From DATKDF01 sp963752045 (GTDB lineage: Bacteria; Acidobacteriota; Vicinamibacteria; Vicinamibacterales; SCN-69-37): a stretch of DNA of 64,000 bases. The notes below the pieces were generated by a model. The model searched no databases. It saw nothing but the letters and a program-made list of their open reading frames with translations, and had not been told where the DNA came from. Shown one piece after another: positions 7,967-16,184 of this stretch (within the stretch, counting starts at the first letter, position 1; every line of letters starts with the position of its first letter). The position numbers and the translations under genes are program-made. The stretch is taken from the NCBI GenBank assembly GCA_963752045.1, contig CAVVWN010000008.1, positions 806,001-870,000 of the forward strand. Reading direction: 5' to 3'.

Positions 7967-8713
7967 ATGCTGACGAAGGGACATGTGTCGCGGGCAGCCG
8001 GAGACGACACCGGAACGGCGATTGTCATCGCTCTGGTCGCGACGGTTCTCCTGAGCGCCCTTGGCCTCGGGCTGGTCTTCATGAGCAACACCGAGGGCGC
8101 GATCGCCACGAACTTCCGGGATGGCAGCGAGACGCTGTACGCGGCTGATGCGGCCGTCGAACGCGTCGTGCAGGACATTCTGCTCGTGCCGCGATGGAAC
8201 GACATCCTGTCGGGTGCGGCGACGTCGGCGTTCGTGGACACCACGCTGACACCGACGACGCCAGGCGGCGAACCGCTCGATCTGACCGCCATGACGGCCG
8301 AGGTGCAGGCGCAGTCGGACGCCACGTCGCCGTGGGGCCTGAACAATCCGCAGTGGCGCCTCTACGCTTATGGGCCGCTCTCCGACCTTTCGGGAACCGG
8401 AACGATTCGCAGTTCGACGTACGTGGTCGTGTGGGTGTCAGACGACCCGTCCGAGACCGACAACGACCCGTCGGCTGACGCGAATGGCGTCGTCACGCTG
8501 CTCGCCCAGGCCATCGGCCGAACCGGCAGCATGCGCAATGTCGAGGTGACCGTGGCCAAGACCGACACGACCGAAATCGAACGCGGGTTGATCGCCCAGC
8601 GAGGTCAGGAAGAACTCAATCAGCGAGCGCGGAAGGCCGCCGTCGAACTGCCGGGCAAGACGCTCACGGCCAGCGACATGAGCCTGACGCAGGGCGGCAT
8701 GGTGATCCGATGA
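7967..8713 (+). CDS. pilX: PilX-type minor pilin, copy 1
   Basis: 248 aa with an N-terminal hydrophobic helix beginning TGTAIVIALVATVLLSALGL and the MSNTEGAIATNF segment typical of PilX_N proteins. The conserved LSGAATSAF and NNPQWRLYAYGPL recur in copy 2. It has a 4-nt overlap with pilY1 (ATGA), matching the established PilX-PilY1 partnership. Its C terminus is hydrophilic and lacks the GVRVLSWKE tail of copy 2. Confidence 0.83.
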   Translation: MLTKGHVSRAAGDDTGTAIVIALVATVLLSALGLGLVFMSNTEGAIATNFRDGSETLYAADAAVERVVQDILLVPRWNDILSGAATSAFVDTTLTPTTPGGEPLDLTAMTAEVQAQSDATSPWGLNNPQWRLYAYGPLSDLSGTGTIRSSTYVVVWVSDDPSETDNDPSADANGVVTLLAQAIGRTGSMRNVEVTVAKTDTTEIERGLIAQRGQEELNQRARKAAVELPGKTLTASDMSLTQGGMVIR

Positions 8714-11700
8714 CAACGCATGGAAGACTGCTCGCGGGACGCGTACTCTTTGCGGCCGGTCTGCTCGGGCTTGGTCACGCCTCGCCGGCCTCGGCACAGC
8801 TCGACCCGCTGATTGCCGTCAAGCGGGTTCCGCCCAACGTCATCGTTGTCGTCGACACGTCGTTCCGCATGCTCGATGACGGGTCCGGTACCTACTACGA
8901 TCCGACGACCTACACGAGGTCGTACGACCCCACCGTGGCCGCGGCCATGGGCGTGCCATCAGGGGCGACGTACCTACCGTCGCAAGTACGTTGGCCTGGA
9001 CTTCGAAAACGTCCAGGACAGCGCGACCAAGTACACGACGACTGATATCGTCGCCGTCCCCGATACCGATTCCGGATACGGTTCGTTCTGGTCGGCGACC
9101 CGGATCGAGCTGGCCAAGGCCGGCGTCGCACGAGTGGTACAGGAGAACGCGCAACTGGTTCGTTGGGGCCTCCTCAAGCTGAGGCAGAACAGTGAGGCAT
9201 GGCGAGCCGCATCGAACTGTGACAAGCCGGTTCGCGTCACGGGCAACGCTCTGCTTTCGGGCGTGTCCGACTCGAGCCCGTGTAACGCCGGCGGTGCCTC
9301 GGGCCGCTTCGGCATCGGCGCGCCCGACACGGGCGGCGCCAGCTACTCGCTCGAGTCCCCGCCCGGCGATGCCGTGGTGCAGGCCCTCCCAACCGGCACG
9401 CCAACCGCCGCACAGGTGCTCGCAAAGTCGACCGCCGTCATCGCTGATGTCCAGCCGTTCAGCCCTACGGCGGGGCCGCCGGCAACGTCGGGTCCGGGAG
9501 CCAACCAGAAGCTGATTCCGGCCGGCCGCGACACGAAGCTCTACCAGGACCGGCCGCTCAGTCACGCGCTCGACGACGCCCGCGCGCACGCGGTGGCCGC
9601 CATCGCGGCCGATCCGACCGCCACTCGCGCCTGCCGCAACACCGTGGTCGTTCTGCTGGCCGGTGGTGCCGATGATGGCGACTCGGCCTACGGCAGCAGC
9701 CACGATGCGGTGAGCGTCGCGTCCACCTTTGCCGCAGTCCAGGCCGGGAGCGGGTCCGGCAAGGTCACGTTGCGGGTTCCCATCGTCGTCATCGGCCTGC
9801 GGCCCGATCCTGCAGACGAGTCCGAGTTGATGGCCATCGCGGCCGCGAGTGGGGGACGCTATTTCGCCGCCGATTCGGTGGACGACGTCACCGCTGCCCT
9901 GCAATTCGCCGTGCAACTGGGTTTCCAGCAGGCCGACGACCTCGCGGCCGGACGGGAGAGCGAGTACACGTTCGTCAGCCCGGTTGTCGGCAGCGTGAAC
10001 CTGGTTGGCGCGTTGGATGCCGACGGTAACGCCCTCACCAACACCGAGGTGCTGTCGACAACTGGCGCCACGAGCGGGCAGATCGTGCCGCAGCGCAGCA
10101 ACATGCTCGTGACCGGCGGATTCGCCCTTCCAGGATTCGATGGACGGCTTCGCGCCTTCCGGTCGTTCAAGCCCGAGACTGACGCCACCAAACCCACCGG
10201 CTGGCGGTTCGTGCAGGACGGCACCCGGCTCTGGCCAGACCTCGATGGCCGACCGGACCTGGCCGGCCAGGCCCGGACACCGGGAACCCCGGGGGCGCGG
10301 AACATCTTCACGTTCATTCCGAACGGGGTGGGGAACGGCACGGTGGTGCCGTTCACGTTGGCCGAGGGCGCGACGCTGGCCCCACACCTGGGCGGCGCCG
10401 ACCCAGCGGCTCTGATTCCGTTCGTCCGGTCCATGCCGCTCGGCGCCGTCATCAACTCGACGCCGGCGGTGATGGACCCCCCCTCGCTCGATCCGCCGCC
10501 CGACGCGGACTACGGCTACGCCGACACGGCTGGAAGCTATGCCCACGCGCACCGCGATAGGCGGTCGATGATCTTCGTCGGCACCAACGACGGCATGATT
10601 CACGCGATCGACGCGCGGACCGGCTATGAGGTGTGGGCGTTCATCCCCTACAACCTCCTGCCGAAGCTCCGGACGCTCGCGGACGGACAGGCCGTCGAGC
10701 AGTTCGACTATTTCGTCGACAGCTCACCCAAGATCGCCGAGGTCAAGCTGGGCGGCGTGTGGAAGACCCTGCTCATCATCGGACAGGGCTACGGCGGGAC
10801 CTTCTACCAGGCCTTCGACGTGACCGAGGCCGGAATGGGTGTCGGGCCGGCAGTCGACGGCCTGGCGGCTGTATCGGCCATGCTCGGCATGTTCGACGCA
10901 CCGAACGAGTCCATCGAGTACCTCTGGTCCTTTCCGGACTACTCGTCCTTCGATCCCAATATCACGGCCCTGATTCCGCTGAGCGACGGGTTCCCTGGTG
11001 GCGTGCTCAGGGTGTTTGGCGACCTCAAGGCCACAGCCACTGGTGTCGAGAAGCGAGTCGGGTTCACCTTCTCCGATCCGGCCGTCGGCCCCATGACGCT
11101 CGACCGGTCGGTGACGGCCGTCATCACTGGATCGGGGTATTTCCCAGGCGTCGAAAACAGCGCGCAGCTCTCGCGGGGCGGGTCGGCCCCGGCAGCCGGT
11201 CGCTATCTCTTCATGCTCCATGCGGCCACCGGGCTCCCGATCGGCGGCAGCTCGAGCTGCAGCGGCCAGGGCTGCTACGACGTTGGCGTGATCAGCAACA
11301 ACATCAAGAACGCGATTCAAGCTGACGTTACTGCCTCAGGAGATTATGGATCTCCGGTCGTGACGAAGGCCTACGTGGGGGACCTCGACGGACGCTACTT
11401 TCGCTTCGACCTGTCGGCCGACGGCACCATGGCGAGCACCATTCTGACGTCCACCGGGCAGCCGATCTATTCCTCATCGGCGCTGCTGTTCGTGGGGTCG
11501 AGCCAACGCTATCTTTTCTTCTCGACTGGTAGTGATCTCCTGCCCAACACGACGCCGGGAGGTGCGGGGACGTTCAAGCTCTACGGTGTTCGCGACAGCG
11601 CCAGCGCCGGCACGCCAGGCACCGTGACGCTGTCGTACAGCCTCGCCAGCGTGTCGTCGAGCGGTCTCATCACCAACGGCGAGCGTCCGACGAACGCGCC

Positions 11701-12034
11701 AACCGTGGCGGGTGACATCGTCTTCTTCACTACAACGAGCGAGACGGCAGCCACGCCGTGCGGGGAGGCGACAACGCGCGTGTACGCCTTTACCTATCTC
11801 GGAACCGCCGCCTACGACGCCAACGGCAACGGAAAGCTGGACAACAACGAGTCCAAGGTCGTGGCCACGAGCGCCGGGAGGGCTACGGCACCCTTTATCG
11901 TGGATCAGCATCTGTTCCTGTCGACGACGGCCATTCCGGGAGCGGGAGTGACGATGCTCGGCGACCCGGAAGACTTCAACAACGGTGTTGGACAAGTCGG
12001 AGTTCGTATACTCTCGTGGAGAGAAATCCGGTGA
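8710..12034 (+). CDS. pilY1: PilY1-like pilus tip adhesin, frame interrupted by one +1 shift
   Basis: About 1107 aa when one extra base is skipped between 8965 and 8985. The first frame gives a signal peptide (LLAGRVLFAAGLLGLGHASPASA), then a VWA-like start VIVVVDTSFRM. After the shift the frame continues with YRRKYVGLDFENVQ and runs to 12034. The C-terminal half is the PilY1 beta-propeller: MIFVGTNDGMIHAIDARTGY, VWAFIPYNLLPKL, GTFYQAFDVTE. PilY1 sits at the pilus tip, mediates adhesion and primes assembly. The protein ends in GVRILSWREIR, which resembles the tail of the second PilX. The break could be a sequencing insertion or a real lesion; the two flanks align without loss. Confidence 0.85.
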
Positions 12035-12564
12035 GTCCCATCTGGCACGCTCCACTCGTGCTCCTCGTCGTGGTGGTCTGGCTGACGTCGCCTCCGGCGA
12101 GTCTGGCCGAGGCTGCACGGCGTGAGGCAATGCGTCGTGCCCTGGTCGGGCCGGCTGTGGGCAGCTATTCTGATGCCCAACTGCCGCCGACGCCGCCCCC
12201 GCCGGTCGTCTCCGGCATCCCACTCCCGAAACCGCCGGAGGCGGCCACCGTGGCTCCGCCGGCGGCGCCAGGCGAACCGGCCAGGGACGAGGCCTGGTGG
12301 CGAAATCGCATTGCCGCAGCCAGGACTTCGCTCGAGCGCAACCGAGTACTGGCCGATGCCGTCCAGTCGCGCATCAACGCGCTGCAGACCGATGTCGTCA
12401 ATATCGACGACCCGGCGCAGCAGGCGCTCGCGCGGCAGAACCTGGGACGCGCCCTCGGCGAGCTCGAGCGTCTGCAGGGTGAAATTGAAGAGGCCCAGAA
12501 AGAGATCGCGCAGATCCAGGAAGACGCGCGGCGCCAGCGCGTGCCGCCCGGCTGGATCCGCTAG
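12031..12564 (+). CDS. Small exported coiled-coil protein after pilY1
   Basis: 177 aa, GTG start overlapping the pilY1 stop by 4 nt (GTGA). The N terminus has a hydrophobic signal (LLVVVVWLTSPPASLAEA), then a Pro-rich linker (PPTPPPPVVSG and so on, about residues 50-85). The C-terminal 85 residues are strongly helical and charged, with heptad character (LERLQGEIEEAQKEIAQIQE), ending RRQRVPPGWIR. No family is recognised. Translational coupling to pilY1 suggests a periplasmic partner or chaperone for pilus assembly (inference). Confidence 0.72.
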   Translation: MSPIWHAPLVLLVVVVWLTSPPASLAEAARREAMRRALVGPAVGSYSDAQLPPTPPPPVVSGIPLPKPPEAATVAPPAAPGEPARDEAWWRNRIAAARTSLERNRVLADAVQSRINALQTDVVNIDDPAQQALARQNLGRALGELERLQGEIEEAQKEIAQIQEDARRQRVPPGWIR

Positions 12565-12689
12565 AGCCGCGCTCTAGCGGGCAACGGCTTTCCGGCTCGA
12601 TCGCACAAACCGCCATCGCCGCTCGTCCCCACCCAGGCAGATTCTCCAACCTCCAATCGTGTCCTTCGCATAATCCGCGCAGATCAACT

Positions 12690-12705
12690 TGGCCCGCTGG
12701 TTGCA
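12690..12705 (+). promoter_or_regulatory. RpoN -24/-12 promoter of the second pilVWX set
   Basis: TGGCCCG-CTGG-TTGCA: one mismatch in the -24 box, exact TTGCA, and GG (12691-12692) to GC (12703-12704) spacing of 10 bp. The predicted start is near 12716, two bases before the forced pilV start codon. It lies in the 153-bp gap after the coiled-coil gene. Confidence 0.65.
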
Positions 12706-12717
12706 CGAGCATGACGT

Positions 12718-13287
12718 GTGACTCGTGCCGAACGCTCCGGGCGCAGCGAGGGCTTCACACTCGTCGAAGTGGTCGTGGCCCTGCTCGTGCTGACGACGGC
12801 CGCCACGGCTGCGGCCAGCCTGGTCATCGTGTCGCTCGAGACGACTCGCGCGGCTCAGCTTCAAACCTCGGTGACGACGCTCGCTGTCGAGAAGGTAGAG
12901 CAACTCCGATCGCTCACCTGGATGGTTGTCGAGGGTGTCCCGATGAGCGACACGACAACGGCCTTGTCGGTGGATCCTCCTGTGTCTGGCGGGACGGGCC
13001 TGAGCCCGTCGCCGCCGGGGACCCTGACGCGTGATACCGCCGGGTATGTCGACTATCTGGCCCCGTCGGGCGTCTGGGTGGCCGGCGGAAGCACCCCTCC
13101 ACCCGACGCCGCCTTCGTCAGACGCTGGAGCATCGAGTCGCTGGCCGAAGACCCGTTGGACACGCTGGTGTTGCGCGTGTTCGTGGCGCCTGTCGCGCGA
13201 GCCCGGGCCACCTCCGGGGATGAACCCCGAGCCGGGGTTCCAGGTGAGGCGCTCGTCGCGACCCTGCTCACCCGGAAAGCGAGGTAA
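12718..13287 (+). CDS. pilV: PilV-type minor pseudopilin, copy 2
   Basis: 189 aa. Leader MTRAERSGRSEG then FTLVEVVVALLVLTTAATAA, with Glu+5. GTG12718 is the only possible start, because an in-frame TGA lies at 12712-12714 and there is no other start codon before the cleavage site. No ribosome site is visible. It shares RSLTW, NPSPPGTL/SPSPPGTL, AGYVDYL, FVRRWSIE and the C-terminal TRKAR with copy 1, so it arose by duplication of the pilVWX unit. It is probably expressed from its own sigma-54-type promoter as a near-leaderless mRNA. Confidence 0.86.
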   Translation: MTRAERSGRSEGFTLVEVVVALLVLTTAATAAASLVIVSLETTRAAQLQTSVTTLAVEKVEQLRSLTWMVVEGVPMSDTTTALSVDPPVSGGTGLSPSPPGTLTRDTAGYVDYLAPSGVWVAGGSTPPPDAAFVRRWSIESLAEDPLDTLVLRVFVAPVARARATSGDEPRAGVPGEALVATLLTRKAR

Positions 13288-13292
13288 TCGAC

Positions 13293-14384
13293 ATGCGTGC
13301 TCCTGGAACCATGCCTCTCTCCGACAGAGGTTTCTCTCTTGTCGAGGCGATGGTGGCGGCAGTGCTGGTGACGGTCGTTGCGATCGCGGTGCTGACCATG
13401 GCCTTGCCCCATACGGAGATCGCAAGCGCACAACCTGCGATGGCCGACGCCCAGCAGCGCGCGCGCGTCGTTGCCGACAGCCTTCTCGTCCACCTCCGTG
13501 AAGCGGGCGCCGGCATGGAAGCCGGCGGGCAGGCTGGCAGCTTGTCGCAGTTCTTCCCGCCGGTGATTCCGCGTCGCCTCGGGCCCGTCAGGGCAGACGC
13601 CTACACCGTCGTCCGACCGGACGCCGTGACCATCTACAGCCTGGCAGACGAGCGCCGACAGACGTCGCTTGCGATGCCGCTGGGGGTGGCGGGGTCGCTC
13701 GTCACCGCGCCGGCACCGGCGTGCCCGCCAGGCGAGCCGCTCTGCGGGTTTCGTCCGGGTACCTCCGTTCTGGTGTTCGACGAGGCCGGACGCTTCGACC
13801 TCTTCGACGTCACCAGTGTGGGGGCGTCGGCTGGCTCGGTCGAGCCTCTCCAGCGCGGCCAGGTCGATCCGTATCCCGAAGGATCGCCGGTCGCCGAGGT
13901 TGTGGCCCACACCTACTATTTCGATCAACAGGCGCGCCAGTTGCGGCACTACGACGGACGGTCAACGGACGCCCCCGTGGTCGATGCCGTCGTCGGGCTG
14001 ACGTTCGAGTATCGCGGCGATCCGGTCCCGCCGGCTCGCCCCAAGCCGCCTCTCGGGACCGCCAACTGCTTGTACGATGCGACCGGGTCCGCGATAGGAG
14101 CCACGGCTCTTCTGGCGTCTGGTGCCGACACGTTGGTCGACTTGCCGATTGGCTTGTTCAGTGACGGCCCCTGGTGCGGCAGCGGCGACAATCGCTATGA
14201 CGCCGACCTGCTGCGGATTCGGCAAGTGCGTGTCAGGATTCGCGTGCAGGCAGCACCCGAAGCTCTGCGTGGTTCCGGGGCTGACTTCGTACACGCAGGC
14301 ACGAGCTACTCCGCGCGCCGGCGTCTACCAGACTATGCGGTGTCGATTGCCGTGGCGCCGCGGCATCTCGGGGGCTCGCGATGA
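13293..14384 (+). CDS. pilW: PilW-type minor pseudopilin, copy 2
   Basis: 363 aa. Leader MRAPGTMPLSDRG then FSLVEAMVAAVLVTVVAIAV, with Glu+5. It is colinear with copy 1 through QQRARVVADSL, VIPRRLG, DAYTVVRPDAVTI, the Cys pair CPPGEPLCGF, HTYYFDQQARQLRHYDG, FEYRGDP, NCLYDATG and GPWCGSGDNRYDADLLRIR. Cysteine positions are kept, implying conserved disulfides. It overlaps the following pilX by 4 nt. Clear sequence divergence from copy 1 argues for an old duplication and possibly a distinct tip composition. Confidence 0.86.
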   Translation: MRAPGTMPLSDRGFSLVEAMVAAVLVTVVAIAVLTMALPHTEIASAQPAMADAQQRARVVADSLLVHLREAGAGMEAGGQAGSLSQFFPPVIPRRLGPVRADAYTVVRPDAVTIYSLADERRQTSLAMPLGVAGSLVTAPAPACPPGEPLCGFRPGTSVLVFDEAGRFDLFDVTSVGASAGSVEPLQRGQVDPYPEGSPVAEVVAHTYYFDQQARQLRHYDGRSTDAPVVDAVVGLTFEYRGDPVPPARPKPPLGTANCLYDATGSAIGATALLASGADTLVDLPIGLFSDGPWCGSGDNRYDADLLRIRQVRVRIRVQAAPEALRGSGADFVHAGTSYSARRRLPDYAVSIAVAPRHLGGSR

Positions 14385-15022
14385 GGATGTCGACGTGGCC
14401 ATTCTCAGACGGTGAGGCGACGGGCGCGCAGGACGGTGGCGGCGCCATTGTCGTCGCCCTCGTTGCCGCCCTGTTGATGAGTGCCGTCGGCCTTGGCCTC
14501 ATCACCATGAGCAGCACCGAGCGGGCCATCGCGGGGAACTTCCTCGCCGCTCATGGGGGCCGACTGGCCGCCGAGGCGGCGCTCGAGCGGGCGTTGGCCG
14601 ACGTGCGGCGTCACGATCCGAGCGACCTTCTCTCTGGCGCCGCGACGTCGGCGTTCAGGGATTCCACCCTCAACCCCGTGACGCCCTGGGGGAGCACACT
14701 GGACCTGCCAGCGCTTACGGCGGCCCTCCAGGCGCGGACTGACGCTTCGTTTGGCTGGTCGGCCAACAACCCCCACTGGCGCCTGTGGATTTACGGACCA
14801 TTCGAACGCCTCGTGCCCGCTGGCAATAGCCGGCTCTACGTCGTCGTCTGGCTGGGCGACGACCTGGGAGAGACGGACGGTTCTCCGCTCACCGACGAGA
14901 ACGACACCCTCGTCGTCCTCGCGAGGGCCCTCGGGCCGGCGGGGCTCTCCGTCTCGGTTCGCGCAGCGGTGATGGTCGAAGAGGGGGTGCGGGTTTTGTC
15001 CTGGAAGGAAGCGAACTGGTGA
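14381..15022 (+). CDS. pilX: PilX-type minor pilin, copy 2, with a PilY1-like C-terminal tail
   Basis: 213 aa. N-terminal helix GGGAIVVALVAALLMSAVGL followed by ITMSSTERAIAGNF, then LSGAATSAFRDSTLNPVTPW and NNPHWRLWIYGPF as in copy 1. Unlike copy 1 it ends in EEGVRVLSWKEANW, closely resembling the last residues of PilY1 (GVRILSWREIR). No pilY1 follows this copy. The gene ends 15 bp from the convergent aroB stop, with a small CCGCC/GGCGG hairpin (15025-15037) between them. Confidence 0.82.
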   Translation: MRMSTWPFSDGEATGAQDGGGAIVVALVAALLMSAVGLGLITMSSTERAIAGNFLAAHGGRLAAEAALERALADVRRHDPSDLLSGAATSAFRDSTLNPVTPWGSTLDLPALTAALQARTDASFGWSANNPHWRLWIYGPFERLVPAGNSRLYVVVWLGDDLGETDGSPLTDENDTLVVLARALGPAGLSVSVRAAVMVEEGVRVLSWKEANW

Positions 15023-15037
15023 GACCGCCTCGGGCGG

Positions 15038-16117
15038 CTACTTCTTCAGTCCAAGGCGCTGCAGGGACGCGCGCAGCTCTTTCGAGCTGACATCGCCCAC
15101 TATCGAGGTGTCGCCGATGCCCGACGCAAGCACGAAATGCAATCGTCCGTTCAGCACCTTCTTGTCGCGTCCGGTCGCGTCGAGGACATCGTCCACGCGC
15201 AGGTCCGCAACGGGCGGCAAGGGACCCATCCGGCGGATGAGGTCCGCCAGGTGCTCCTGATCCGCACGGGCGACGAGGCCCCGGCGACGAGAGACGTCAG
15301 CAGCTGCGAGCATTCCGTACCCAACGGCTTCACCGTGGCGGAAACGCCGGTACTCGGTGACCGCTTCGAGCGCGTGACCAATCGTGTGGCCGAAGTTGAG
15401 CGCGCGGCGTGGCCCCGACTCGCGCTCATCGGCCATGACGACGGCCGCCTTGATTGCGCAGCACTCGGCGATGACGCTCGTGAGCAACTGCGGGTCCTGC
15501 CGGAAGAGGGCATCGAGGCCCGCCGAGACGCGCTCGAAGAGGGGACGCGAGGCGATGACGCCGTACTTGATCACTTCATACAGTCCGGCCCGAAACTCGC
15601 GCCGCGGCAGCGTCGACAGCAGGTCGGGATCGCAGATGACCATTCTGGGCGGGTGGAAGGCGCCGACCAGGTTCTTGCCTGCCGGGAGGTTCACGCCCAC
15701 CTTCCCACCGATGGCACTGTCGACCTGGGCCACCAGCGTCGTCGGAACCTGCACGAACGAAATGCCGCGCAGGAAGGTCGCCGCCCCGTAACCGGCCGTG
15801 TCGCCGACCACGCCTCCGCCGAAGCCGATGATGACGGCCGAGCGGTCGAGCGAGCGCTGGAGGAACGCCTCGTACAACCTCGCCACGGTGCCGAGCGACT
15901 TGGCCCGCTCGCCGTCGGCGACGAGCACGGGGGGGTGCCGGCTCGTCAGCGCCCGAAGCCGCGCCCCGTGCAAGCGCCAGATCGGTGTTGAACTGACGAC
16001 CAGGCGGCTCTCGCCGAGCGGACGCGTGAGGTCCTCGACCTGGCCGGAGAGGCCGGGTCCGATGAGGACGCCGTACGGGCCCCGTTCGCTCGTGACGTCT
16101 ATGCGGGTGGATGCCAT
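15038..16117 (-). CDS. aroB: 3-dehydroquinate synthase
   Basis: 359 aa, second step of the shikimate pathway: converts DAHP to 3-dehydroquinate with NAD and a divalent metal. Motifs are the glycine-rich GGGVVGDTAGYGAATFLRG, QVDSAIGGKVGVNLP with GKNLVGAFHPP, and the metal ligands Glu in YEVIKYG, His in LNFGHTIGHALE and His in FRHGEAVGYGM. The start at 16117 (MASTRIDV) is preferred over 16234 because homologues begin near here. It is divergent from proS across a 67-bp gap. It is alone, not in a shikimate cluster. Confidence 0.95.
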   Translation of the reverse strand: MASTRIDVTSERGPYGVLIGPGLSGQVEDLTRPLGESRLVVSSTPIWRLHGARLRALTSRHPPVLVADGERAKSLGTVARLYEAFLQRSLDRSAVIIGFGGGVVGDTAGYGAATFLRGISFVQVPTTLVAQVDSAIGGKVGVNLPAGKNLVGAFHPPRMVICDPDLLSTLPRREFRAGLYEVIKYGVIASRPLFERVSAGLDALFRQDPQLLTSVIAECCAIKAAVVMADERESGPRRALNFGHTIGHALEAVTEYRRFRHGEAVGYGMLAAADVSRRRGLVARADQEHLADLIRRMGPLPPVADLRVDDVLDATGRDKKVLNGRLHFVLASGIGDTSIVGDVSSKELRASLQRLGLKK

Positions 16118-16184
16118 CAGCCTTCGGCGGGCGGTCCGATCCCACCCGGTGCGTGTAGGATAGCAGGCGAGATTCGAGGCTTCC

